From: Nematostella vectensis
Lineage: Eukaryota; Cnidaria; Anthozoa; Actiniaria; Edwardsiidae
Direction of reading: 5' to 3'
NCBI RefSeq assembly: GCF_932526225.1
Contig: NC_064048.1
Coordinates: 2,993,597 to 3,057,596, forward strand
Length of the DNA stretch: 64,000 nt
The position numbers and the translations under genes were made by a program. Below, piece by piece: positions 31,640 to 41,472 of the stretch. Positions within the stretch are counted from its first letter, which is position 1; the number at the start of each line of letters is the position of its first letter. Under the pieces are notes generated by a model that was not told where the DNA came from, ran no database searches, and saw only the letters and a program-made list of their open reading frames with translations.

Positions 31640-34271
31640 TAGGCTTGATTACCGCTGACCACGCAGAACTCGATTAAAATTGCCTTTTTATATAATGAAA
31701 GGTTGTAAAACAGCATAAAGTTTGAATATTACGACCAACCACACCGAAGAAATTTCATGAATTAATACATATACCGATAAATCAGTTTTTTGCAGTGTTA
31801 CTTGCCCATTTTTGAACAAAGAAAAGCAATGAGGTAGTTAAATAAAATTAAGTAAAGTTTATAAGTAATTTATATGTAATATTTAAATGGTCTATCTGTA
31901 ATAATGTATAAATAATTCATTTATGAATAACTAAATATACAATTATTGTAATATTAATATACAATTGTTGTTCATAAAGGAAACTGTTGCAAAATTTTGT
32001 TGTGTTCTTAAGGATACGGTTCACCTTAGCGACTGTGTCGAGCTAGAAATTAAGTGCATGCGTCAGATTTTTTGTAATAACAAAAAACTGCACATACTAA
32101 GATTCGTAATATAATTGAGTATCCCACCCATACCCATGGATTATTTTTCTATAAGGAGTTTTTTTGTTTTTTAATTAGGGGCCGAAATACGCGAAAATAA
32201 TACTGTTGTTTTTAGGGTTGTTAAAACTTTACCTCAAGTTATTGATTTATAAAGGGTTTGCAATACGTGCCGAAACACACGAGCTTATGTAAACACGCTC
32301 TTATTTGGTCATTTCGAGTATTTTAAGCTGAGATTTTATCGCCCGTATCCTATTCCTTTTGACTTTAAATCAAGTTGCAAAGCTTTATTGAGGTTATCTG
32401 TAGGTTCAAACATATTTCGTACAAAAACATGCCCCCGCAAATTTACTTATCGAATGATGATTTTGCAATTTTTATATTATTATGCAAAATACATATTGTA
32501 CAACAGTTATGTGATCAATTGTAGCAGGTATTTCATCCTTGTGAAAGAAAAAGCAACTGGAATTCGATGTGTCTTTTCGAACAGCTAAATACACACATTA
32601 ATAAGATTATTTTTAAAATACATATTTTATGCTGTTGGCTTCGGGGCTAAGTAGTTTAGGTCAGTGATCTGAGTCCGTAAGTTGCATAAGGCCACGGGAT
32701 CGAGTCCTCCCCATTGATTTTTTTTTAATCCTTGGGAGTCTACCATTCATCAATACTTTTCATAGTATGATTATACTAAGAAGTAAGCTAGAGATATATG
32801 ATAACATCACAGTTGTAAATACTTGCTGCAATAGCTACATGCATGTTACGGGCCTATTTTTTCTACAGCAAGGGGGCATTTGTCCAGAAATATAACATCA
32901 CATTGACCTCGTGAATAAAGGATTGATGCCCACTCGTGAATGACTTAAATGAGCTGCGTCTCACAAGACCTTGGTGGAAACCGTGTTGTTTGAATTTATG
33001 AACCCTGGTGAAAAAACCCTAAAGATCTTTATAGATCTTGAGTTTGATAGAAAATTTTCATTTTAATGATATTCCATTTCAAACCTTGGTCACTAATGGT
33101 TTCGTTGTTTTGTTTCATTTCGTTTTTTTAAATTTATCTACAAATTCAAGATTATTGAATTTCCAGGCACGACCACGTTTCACGAAATCTTTGGATTTTA
33201 GTGGTCCGAAAAAGCTGGCGATGGTAGAATTTTCAATGAGTTAAGCAACTTTATAGGCGTTTACTCTAAATTTTGCATAGTTGTAAACTACGCCAAGATT
33301 AAGTAAGAATCCTTGGCTTCCTTCGAAGAAGGGTAAGCGAGGAAGAAAGCCCAAAACATAGAGTTGTCTCCATTCGCGGTCTTTTTAATTTTTGCGCGCT
33401 CTTTTCTTCCGTGCAAGCTCGCTTCCAACTAGGCATCTTCCTTCACTTGCACGACTAGCATTTAACTAAGAGTTTTCCCGCTGCGTGTAGAGCGTGCAAT
33501 GTGATTGGTTGCCTTACGCGGCGCTATTTGCTCTTCGTCTGTCATTACTGTCACTATGCCTGTAATGTTTACACAACTTCAATCCCCGATATCTCGCAAT
33601 CAAATTTCACCCCATCTTAATCTAAATATGTGAGTTAAAGGTACACTTCTAACCGCAGTCTGTCACACTGTGCCGAGGATAATCAATAGCTTTTTTTGCT
33701 ACGGACATAATTAGCGCGTTGTAGCCAAAGAAGCAAAATTATTCCATGTAGACACGGTTTGTCAGTTCAGTACATGACGAAAGATATAAGGCAGATCCCA
33801 GGAGGTTACACGCTTTTGGTGTGTATAAATAATTCGCATGTTTAAAAAGCAAAAGCAATCAAAATTAAGCGCGTATAAAAAATGATTATCGTAAGAGAAA
33901 AGTACAATCATTAAAGTCCGTATAACCTTTCAGAATTGTCAAATTTTGTCAATTCTTTATATTTTAATCCTCCAAATGGTATGTGGCTCGTATGGACCCT
34001 ATAAAACGCGCGTTCGCGTTCGAATAGCTCAAATCTGCAATATTGTGGTATTTTAGTCAACCTTCAGAAAAAAGGCTGTGAAATGGAAAGCCCGGGACGA
34101 GCACTTTGTGGCGTAGATCGAGATGTCAATTAAAAAAGCGCGCGAAAATGAGATGCGCGCGCGCGGTATGTTATGTTCCCATTTCCATCCGCTACTCTTG
34201 TTGTTTTGTTGCCGAGCGAGAATGATGTGGTTACATGTTTCCTTTGAAAAGTTTCATAAAAGTGCTGTCAA
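31640..34271. other. Long non-coding stretch
   Basis: About 2.6 kb with no supported gene. It contains a tRNA-like sequence at 32643-32712. From about 33350 composition becomes CpG-richer with long purine/pyrimidine blocks towards the THAP exon, compatible with a promoter, but I see no precise motif set. Confidence 0.45.
32643..32712 (+). repeat. tRNA-like sequence (SINE head or tRNA relic)
   Basis: Seventy bases begin GGGGCTAAGTAG and end CCTCCCC, with a B-box-like GGGATCGAGTCC in the right place and a weak A box. Ends can pair GGGG/CCCC. The T-arm is imperfect and no CCA-side consensus or clear anticodon stem is evident, so a SINE head or tRNA pseudogene is more likely than a working tRNA. 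Confidence 0.35.
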
Positions 34272-34568
34272 ATGGTTTATCAGTGCTCTGTGGGGGGTTG
34301 CGGAAAAATAAGCCAAGACGGTGTAACTTTCTTTAATTACCGGGCGATAAGGAGCCCGGACGTAAGAAAAAGTGGGTTAACTTTATTTCCGCGGAAGGAA
34401 AGCATCGTGCCTGGAGTCCTGGGACACCCACACGGGTGTGTAGCGACCATTTTAAAATAGACTTGTTCTTCAGCTACTTTTCAATGCCCGGTAAAAAGAC
34501 ACTCGTCGATGGTGCAATCCCGGAGATTCGTTTTCGTAACGAGAAACCTCCGGAAAATGAACGAAGAG
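34272..34568 (+). pseudogene. THAP zinc-finger exon with one frameshift
   Basis: ATG 34272 opens MVYQCSVGGCGKISQDGVTF, a THAP start with the first zinc pair in CxxxxC spacing. After KKW the frame must change at an AGAAAAAG run near 34365. The other frame then gives WVNFISAEGKHRAWSP, RVCSDHF (the Cys-x2-His pair) and DGAIPEI (the conserved Pro box). It ends at GAAGAG followed by GTGTGA, a usable donor (34569). THAP domains bind DNA in host regulators and in P-element and THAP-DDE transposases. Downstream exons were not found, so origin is open. Confidence 0.65.
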
Positions 34569-34734
34569 GTGTGAATTTATTCTGACTAACTTATATGTTA
34601 TTTACTATGTTATATATGTTGTATATATGTTATTTATAATATTACGCTTTGGCTTGTTTATCCGTCTTGGGTTCTTTTTGCTTATAAATGTTGTAAAAGG
34701 TAATCAAACATTTTTGCCTTCTTTATGCCCTCGG

Positions 34735-34962
34735 TTAGACCATACAGTGCCGTTTACTTATGTCGATTCGTTTTCCCAGCTTTCGCTTCATCTCCTCGTC
34801 CCTTAGTTGGTGTTTGTTGTACTCTGACAACCATTCCTTACTGGCCAAGGGCTCGTCTGCGTAAGGCTGTACCACCGACGAAAACAAAAAATCTGGGGGA
34901 TCGTTAAGCTGGTATTCCACTTCCTCTTCATCCTCAAAATCTGAACTATCGCGGTCCGACAT
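34735..34962 (-). CDS. Candidate acidic first exon, unidentified
   Basis: From the internal ATG at 34962 a 75-codon reading starts MSDRDSSDFEDEEEVEYQLN and contains VQPYADEPLASKEWLSEY then a basic end. An acidic leader followed by a PYxxEP phrase is how several repeated cnidarian transposon-associated proteins begin, as I recall, but I cannot name a family. A GTCTAA near the end could act as a weak donor. It is divergent from or opposed to the THAP exon 170 bases away. Confidence 0.3.
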   Translation of the reverse strand: MSDRDSSDFEDEEEVEYQLNDPPDFLFSSVVQPYADEPLASKEWLSEYNKHQLRDEEMKRKLGKRIDISKRHCMV

Positions 34963-35559
34963 TTTCGTAAACAAATTTAAATAAATGTACTTTTTTTTGC
35001 CACCCCCAGCACGAGTTTGTTTTGGTGGTCGAAGGGAACCCTGTTGTTTGTGGCGCGCGCGCATTGCTTTTCATTTTCCCGCCAAAACGTAAAACAATAC
35101 CCTCGATCCACGTCACAGCCCAACCTTCTTTTGCGCGGCCAAGAAAATGTTCAAATCTCTGTAAAAAAATCAAAAATCAACCAATTTTAAATCTGGTTTC
35201 GGAATCTTGAACCTTTCTATCTATATTTTTAAACAAATTGCTTAAAATGAAGGGTTATATGAACTTTAAGCTTTACATTGATATATAGTTTCTTGGCATT
35301 TGCTTTTATCCGACGCTAGCGTGAGCGATTTTGACGGGACGATTACCGCTTGGGTCTACGGTATTCTTAATATCCTTGCGTTTTGTGCAGATTAGAAAGG
35401 AAATAAATGGTGATCCTAGTATGACATCCCTACCCCTATAACAAAACGAAATATATTGGTTTCACCGGTTCCTCTTTTTAGTAATGCCACTGATGCACCC
35501 CGCCCGGCTGGGACGACTATATGAAAACCAGCCATTAGCGCTTGCCGAATGCAACTCAC

Positions 35560-36034
35560 CTAATATCGCATCAAAATGTTTTCCCTGTAATAAATTATAT
35601 CTAACGGCAGCACTCCCCACTCCTTTCCTTTGCTCGTGATTGTGAAAATAAAGCCGGATATGCTGTGCCTTTCAAATTTTCCACTAACAGCCACTGTAAA
35701 ATTGGTGACGTATACCAAGTGTTTCCCTTGATAAAATGCCAACTTTTCATCCTTCTCAAAGATGCCAGTTGGCTTTTTTTCGTCCAGGGGAACTACAGCA
35801 TCGGGATGTTGATTATTCTATTAGGTCAACACAAAACACACGGAATATTCAATTCTTGGATAATGGTGTTCACTGGATCGCACGCACGTGGCACACTTAA
35901 TTGTAAACGCCCGATACGACAAATGTACATTTCAGGCGCAACACCAACAACACAAACAAACTCGTTTCCTGAATGTTTCTTAAATTTGATGTTTACCTCA
36001 CTAATCTTTCCAAAAGGTAGAACAAAATCACATT
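35560..36034 (-). pseudogene. Unidentified coding relic, one frame change
   Basis: Minus-strand readings with good protein composition: VNIKFKKHSGNEFVCVVGVA and PRACDPVNTIIQELNIPC (36030-35840), then after a frame change near 35825, TGIFEKDEKLAFYQGKHLVY and RHSISGFIFTITSKGKEWGV to 35560. An ATGGAG followed by GTATGT at about 36090 looks like an upstream exon end. No family recognised. It may be a transposon-associated gene. Confidence 0.35.
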
Positions 36035-36543
36035 AAACTATCATTAACTAAACGCTTCAAATCACCGGACAATTTTCGTAACATACCTCCATTTTCTCGT
36101 ATGCTCTCTTTCGGATTTATAGACGTCGGTAGGTGCTCTTCTGGTTAGAAGTGTCCAACTAAGTCTATTACGAATTAGGCACGCTGACGTATATGGGCAA
36201 TTCCACTTGAGAAGTGTTAAAATCAATAATTTTCACATTGTGATTTAGAGTGAATTATTTTCTCTAGTGCATTATATACATATTAAAGTTTGTAAAAAAA
36301 ATTTTTGCTGATGTGAACAACGCTGTACTCAGGGGGGGGGGGGGGGCACTTAGTACATAGGTGTACTTTATTCATCAAGAAAACAACTTGCCACATTGAA
36401 CATTTCAAGCAATAACATCATGCTCGAAAAATGTTTTCAGCCAAAAACAAAAACATGGCTATAAATACTTTACTTCAAACAATTTGTGTATCAATTAATA
36501 TTTTATCAAAATGATTCCAATAAATATTGAGATTCCAATTTTT

Positions 36544-36571
36544 GTCATGGACGTTACGTAACGTCCGTGAC
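36544..36571. repeat. Inverted pair of a 14-mer (TTACGTAA centre)
   Basis: GTCATGGACGTTAC followed at once by GTAACGTCCGTGAC: a 28-bp palindrome with one mismatch. The centre TTACGTAA is a bZIP-type (CREB/PAR) site sequence. Confidence 0.8.
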
Positions 36572-36723
36572 ATTTTGTTCATATTTTTACTTTAATTGAA
36601 AAAATAATGGAAGAATAAAAATATCCTTCCTGCTGGTAAGTTATTGGTACTAGAGATACACAATTATGGATATAAAAACATCAGTGTACTGTAACCTTCG
36701 AAGACCACATGAAGCCAAAGTTT

Positions 36724-36751
36724 GTCACGGATGTTACGTCACGGACGTTAC
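36724..36751. repeat. Direct pair of the same 14-mer
   Basis: GTCACGGATGTTAC followed at once by GTCACGGACGTTAC, i.e. the 14-mer of 36544-36571 arranged head to tail, 180 bases away. A single diverged copy (GTCATGGATGTAAC) occurs near 62484. Confidence 0.8.
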
Positions 36752-36934
36752 AGTTTCGACATTCTCCTTAAGTCTCAATTTTGAATGGGGAAATCATTGT
36801 TAATGTACAGGCTTGGCTAACAAACAAAACTTGGCTGTTTTGATACATAAATGCCTATTGAACAACAAAATGTGTCAATCACCAAAAAGTCAATTTCCTA
36901 CCCTAAATGGATGAGATAAACAGCTAAAGAGTGT

Positions 36935-38615
36935 TCAAAGTACAGTAGGTTGTCTGATGTCACTTGGAGACTCTCTTGAATCTACTGACAATATATACTG
37001 GAACATACCCTTCACCGTGTTGATGGTTGTGAACTTCCTGCTATCTGGGTCAAGTTCAACCTGAGAATATGCATGAGAGAGATCAAGCTTATGATAGATA
37101 GTTCCTCCTGCTATTTGAGCAGTCAACTCCTCCAAGGTGGGTATTGGGTACTGCTCGACCTTGGAAACCTTGTTAACAGTGACCTTATAGTCCCCACACA
37201 GTCTAATCTCACCGTTAGGTTTCAGTACTGGGACTACCGGCGCTGCCCAGTCTGAATGTCGGATAGGCTCTATCACATCCTGTTCCACGAGTCGGTCAAT
37301 CTCTGCAATTACCTTGCTTTTCATAGCAAATGGGAGTGAGCGCGGTTTGTAGAAAAGTGGCTTTGCGCTGGGGTCAACAACAATCTTAGCTTGCGTGCCT
37401 TTCATTTTCCCCAATTCGTCCCTAAAAATATCTGGGTGCCTTTCAAGCACAGTCTCTAGGGTCAGGGTTTCCTTGAGGTGGTTTACACTTAGCACGCTAA
37501 GCTGCTCTACTACATCCCTCCCGGCAAGATTAACCCTCTTGTGATTTGTAACGACAACTGGGGTGGTGCATGAGTTGCCATGGTAACTGACAACAGTCTC
37601 AATAGTTCCCAGGACTTTCAATTTGTGTCCTGTAAAAGAAGTAGGGTCTAACTCAGATGACTTCATTTTGTGGAAACTTGGCAGAGTTTTGGCGGTTTCT
37701 TCCGAAATTAAGGTATAGGGTGACCCTGTGTCTATTTCAAACTCAATTGGCCTCCCGTCTACTTCTAGGTGTACAGTGATTGGTGGAACTTTATTTCCTG
37801 GGTTCCTAATGTGATACATTCCCTCTGGACCCCCTTCACTATCTTCATCTTCACTGAAAACTTCTTCTTCAACATGGGTAATGGTAGCCCCGGACCGGCA
37901 TGCACTTTTTGCATGGCCTTTCTTCCCACATTTGTAGCAATTCTGATCTTTAAACCAGCATGATTGTGGGTCATGGGAATTTCCACATCTGTAACATTCT
38001 CCCCCTGATTTGTCTCCTGACATGGGTGTCTTTTGGGACCCCTTAACCTGCCCCCTTTTGTTTTCATAGTTTTGGGAGTAGTGCACTTGGTTTACTGAGG
38101 GCTCCTCTTGTGCAACACTTTTCTGCATTTCTCTAACATTGCGGCGTGCCAATTCATATGCCTCTGCGATCTGCAAAGCCTTATCGAATGTTAGATCTCC
38201 ATCTGGTGTGGATAAGATTTTCTGTTGGATTTCTGCATCATTTATGCCAGGGATAAGTCTGTCCTTTAGGGCTCGGTTAAGAAATCCTCCGAAATTACAT
38301 GGAACTGCTAATCTCCTGAGTTCCGCAACATACATCATGACACTTTTATTACTTCTCCTAATTCTCGAGTTAAAGTAAAGACTCGCGCTCGCTTCGGAAA
38401 GCTTCGGTTTAAAGTGATGTTTCACTGCCTTTGTGATAAACTCAAATGTTTTGTCCGCCGGTTTCTCCGGTAAACACAAACTTTTGATTATGTGGTACGC
38501 TTTTGGGCCTACGTTGGCACACAAAATAATGTTCGTATATTTCTATTAACTCCGTCCAATTGTGTTCGGTCTCATCAAAAGCAAAGAGGTTGCCATACAA
38601 CGCTGCGGTCGCCAT
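36935..38615 (-). pseudogene. gypsy gag-protease-RT, truncated and frameshifted
   Basis: Gag starts at ATG 38615 (MATAALYGNLFAFDETEHNW) but a short deletion/frame change near 38527 joins HYFVC to the main reading (GPKAYHIIKSLCLPEKP onward, 38524-36935). Two zinc knuckles follow, CYRCGNSHDPQSC and CYKCGKKGHAKSAC, then the aspartic protease FEIDTGSPYTLIS, and RT from LDRLVEQDVIEPI-like through VVPVLKPNGEIRLCGDYK to LDLSHAYSQVELDPDSR. After KGMFQY the sequence diverges and stops, before the YxDD box. Protein order is standard for gypsy. It cannot complete a replication cycle. Confidence 0.9.
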
Positions 38616-38709
38616 ATTTCATGGAACAAACTCACCGGATTTTCGATCCTTCGTCGGGTTTCTTCGGTCCCAATTTACCACTAGCGCCTTCTTCTTGACT
38701 TATTTTCGG

Positions 38710-38726
38710 TTTTTCTCTCGTCGCCA
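38710..38726 (-). other. Gypsy primer-binding site
   Basis: TGGCGACGAGAGAAAAA on the minus strand directly after the inferred 5' LTR end. TGGCGAC is the common start of gypsy PBS sequences. The tRNA was not determined. Confidence 0.5.
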
Positions 38727-38924
38727 CGTATAATAACCTTGGTTATCCTTTAATTAGCACTCGAACTTTCCATAATAAACCAACAACAACTTGACAGGCC
38801 GTTCGCCTCAGAACATGTGAGTCACCTGAGCCTACACTATTTACAGCGGTCTACTTCCTGACACAGGTATCCCGGTCAGTATATGACAGTCCTGGTATCT
38901 GTAGAACATCCCACAGCTGCCACA
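38727..38924 (-). repeat. Probable 5' LTR of the truncated gypsy element
   Basis: About 198 bases between TGTGGCAGCTGTGGGATG and the PBS. With no second LTR in the window the limits rest on the TG start and PBS position; the end lacks a clear CA. Confidence 0.45.
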
Positions 38925-39555
38925 GGTCTTGTAGAAGGTTTTCACTCCTTAAAGCACAAACACAGATTAATTTTTAAAATTATGTTTTACAGGTAAATAC
39001 AAGTATATTCGAGTTAGCGCACGTCTTTGAAATAAGCGCTCCCTGACCGTGCCCTATAAAGAAATAGCATTTCTGTAATATTTTATTTCAGTATAAATCA
39101 ACTCGCATACTATCACGAATCTCCAATTTGATTGGCTCCCGTACTTACTATCTATTGAGCCATATCTGCGTTTATCTGCGCACGCTGCAAACCTCGGTTG
39201 CATGCGCTCGCGCACGCACTAGAAAACACGCCCTTTCAAGCAAGCGCGCGGTTTTGATTTTGTAAATTATTGTTTTCGTTGTTTCTGTTATTTATAACTG
39301 AGAATTATTAAAATTGTCATTTATTTGAAGGTAGTATGTGAGTGGATTTATACTAAAACATTTATACTAAAACGTTTTCTACGAGTCAAATGGTACGCGC
39401 CTCGTTGACTATGACTCCTAGAAAATTCGAACTTGTAGTCTAATTGTTAAATAGAGCGAACGGAAATATGCTAAAGTGACTGAACCAAACATAGTAGTCA
39501 GTGATTGGAATGTATTCTTGAAAGTAGATACGTTATTCAAAGGGAATATGCATAC
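38925..39555. other. Non-coding stretch
   Basis: No gene seen. It includes GC-rich purine/pyrimidine alternations (GCGCACGC) around 39170-39250. Confidence 0.5.
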
Positions 39556-40822
39556 CTGTAGTAACACTCTTTAAAGTGATTATCTTGGCCTTATGGGTGA
39601 TCTCTTTAGCTTCCAAGAGCGGAGCGCAACAGGCAGAGCACAATCTTCAGATGGACTGAAGGATCTTGGCAGACGGCCATCTTCGTCGATGAGCAGGTCG
39701 GCGTGGAGTGGCTGCGGAATCTTCTTATGTACTTGGATATAATCCAACAGCCGCTCGAGGTCTGCACTGGTAGGGGAGTAGTGAGGCTTGGCATCTTCAT
39801 CATCACTGCCATCATTGTCTGATAACTCGCTGTCCTTTGTATCGTCTTCACTATCGTCATCACCAACATCATCGTCACCACAACCTCCTACACCTTCGAC
39901 TTCCTCGGTCTTATCATCATTCTTCAGCAAATCGGGTGTTGATTGGTACACATACCATTTCCCGATGTACTTGTGTAGACACCCAATGCCAGAACGACAG
40001 CATCTGCATGACCAGGTGTTTAGCCTAGTGTCATAGGTGACAACAGTGCGACCGAAGCGGCTCCAGTAGTGTACCGCCCCATCCCACACGGACAAGTATA
40101 GGAACCGCGAAGAATTTGCAGGCGATTCTCTCTGAAATGGTACAACAATTTGAGGCATTCTTTTCTCCGGCTTTGTCTGAACCATTTTAGCTTTTCGCCA
40201 CATAGCTCGTCGAGCTTGTTGACCTGCAGGGGCTCCGGCTCGTCATACGGGCTGCTATACTGAAGGCTCATTAAGTGTATACATTCAAAGGCCGGATGAC
40301 CACTGTGCAGAGCAACCTTTGCTGCCGCCATGCAGTCTGTCACTTCACAGGACGTTGTCACTGAGTCGTGACTGGCACCGGTAGAATGTTGGCAGTGCAC
40401 GGGGGCTTGAACTCCCGTGAATTTTTTTCTCACAAGAAATAAGCCCCGTTTAATATCGACATATGCACCATACAAGAACTTGGTAGGGTTCATCCCCGAC
40501 TCCCCTCTTTTTTGTTCGTGTTGCTCCCTTTGGTGCCTCAATAGGGCTGGCCTATTTGGGTATGACTTTTTACAGAATTCGCATTGGAGGGTGGCTGATG
40601 AAGAAGCCTTTTTGATTATTGGATGCCGCTTTTTCTTGTCATCGTTCCCGACGTCCGTCCGACTATGTGCCGTCCTTATATGGTAAAGAACCAGATTCGG
40701 CCGTTCGAAGTTGGCGGAGCACAAGAAGCAGTGCCAGTGGCTTCTCTTCACGACCTTTTTGTCGTTTTTGCTATTCGTTTTGGGGGTCCAACACCCTAAA
40801 TGACATCGTAATAACAGCTTTC
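39556..40822 (-). pseudogene. C2H2 zinc-finger protein with Cys/His cluster, one frameshift
   Basis: An exon opens after TTGCAG (40823) and reads to 40020, then continues in another frame from about 40130 to TAA 39580; a donor-like CTACAG/GTATGC follows at 39556. Two C2H2 fingers: CFLCSANFERPNLVLYHIRT and CEFCKKSYPNRPALLRHQRE. Then a Cys-rich middle (TSCEVTDCMAAAK, FECIHLMSL). In the second frame comes YLSVWDGAVHYWSRFGRTVV, then WSCRCCRSGIGCLHKYIGKW, a tight Cys/His cluster reminiscent of SWIM or KDZ-associated CxC domains, and a long Asp-rich tail. No nuclease domain seen. Probably a transposon-associated DNA-binding protein, or a repeated host gene. The single frame change is the only defect. 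Confidence 0.5.
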
Positions 40823-41146
40823 CTGCAACAAAAAAACAAACTTAGAAAATAATTGCAGTTTGCTCGTTTTATGGTAAAATACTAAGAAAGGTATGAGGAA
40901 ATACATAAACTATTGTGTGCCCGTAAAGCATTCCTCTCAAATTTGTTCCTTCACCCCCTCCCCCCCCCACTTTGTTGGGGGTTAGATACATATAAAACGA
41001 CGAAAAAGTCTTATCGAAGTGATCAAGCTTTGCTTTGAAATTTCAAAAACGAGAACCTCTCGGCAAATAATCAAATAAAATTTCTAATGACTCAATGACT
41101 CTAGTGGAGCCCGCTTGGCCTGGCTTGCTTTAATGTATCACCAGTG
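40823..41146. other. Non-coding, with poly-C
   Basis: A C-rich run near 40950-40970. No gene. Confidence 0.5.
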
Positions 41147-41264
41147 GTCACCAGTGGTATTCTGTTAATTATTTCCTGGAAATTGGTGCGATCTCAATCT
41201 AATTGACGTGGATGAGAGATCTAACCAAGACCTTGCATCTGTATGAGTTTGTTTTGATTCGGAT
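41147..41264 (+). repeat. 144-bp satellite, partial unit, left of LINE
   Basis: GTCACCAGTGGTATTCTGTT... to GATTCGGAT matches the 144-bp unit tandemly repeated at 61.49-62.01 kb. It is cut at GGAT by the LINE tail. Confidence 0.85.
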
Positions 41265-41472
41265 ACATACATACATATATCTTTATTTAGACAAGACATT
41301 TCGTTCAACGCTTACAAATATACTTTGATACATTGTTTTACAAGAAAGCCGTGTTACATTGCAAGTACAGAACATATAGTACAGACCTGTAGTTACATTA
41401 AATTAACAAATAAAAATATTTTTATAATATTTTATAAAATCAAATGGATTAATACAAATGTTTTATATAGTA

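Larger units (their letters stand above)
36035..36930. other. Non-coding, with poly-G and palindromic 14-mers
   Basis: It contains a long G run near 36331-36347, a site of likely assembly uncertainty, and the two 14-mer pairs listed separately. No gene seen. Confidence 0.5.
36935..38924 (-). mobile_element. Ty3/gypsy element, 5' part only
   Basis: Minus strand: a probable 5' LTR (38924-38727, TGTGGCAGC start), then TGGCGACGAGAG, a typical gypsy primer-binding site, then gag, protease and the first third of RT. Similarity ends near 36975 inside RT; RNase H, integrase and 3' LTR are missing. It is a 3'-truncated fragment. Confidence 0.8.

Noticed and set aside
32643-32712. Functional tRNA gene
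   Set aside because: Arms pair poorly outside GGGG/CCCC and the anticodon stem is unclear; kept only as tRNA-like repeat.
36331-36347. Long G run as a G-quadruplex or regulatory signal
   Set aside because: A plain homopolymer; length probably unreliable in assembly and no spaced G-tracts.
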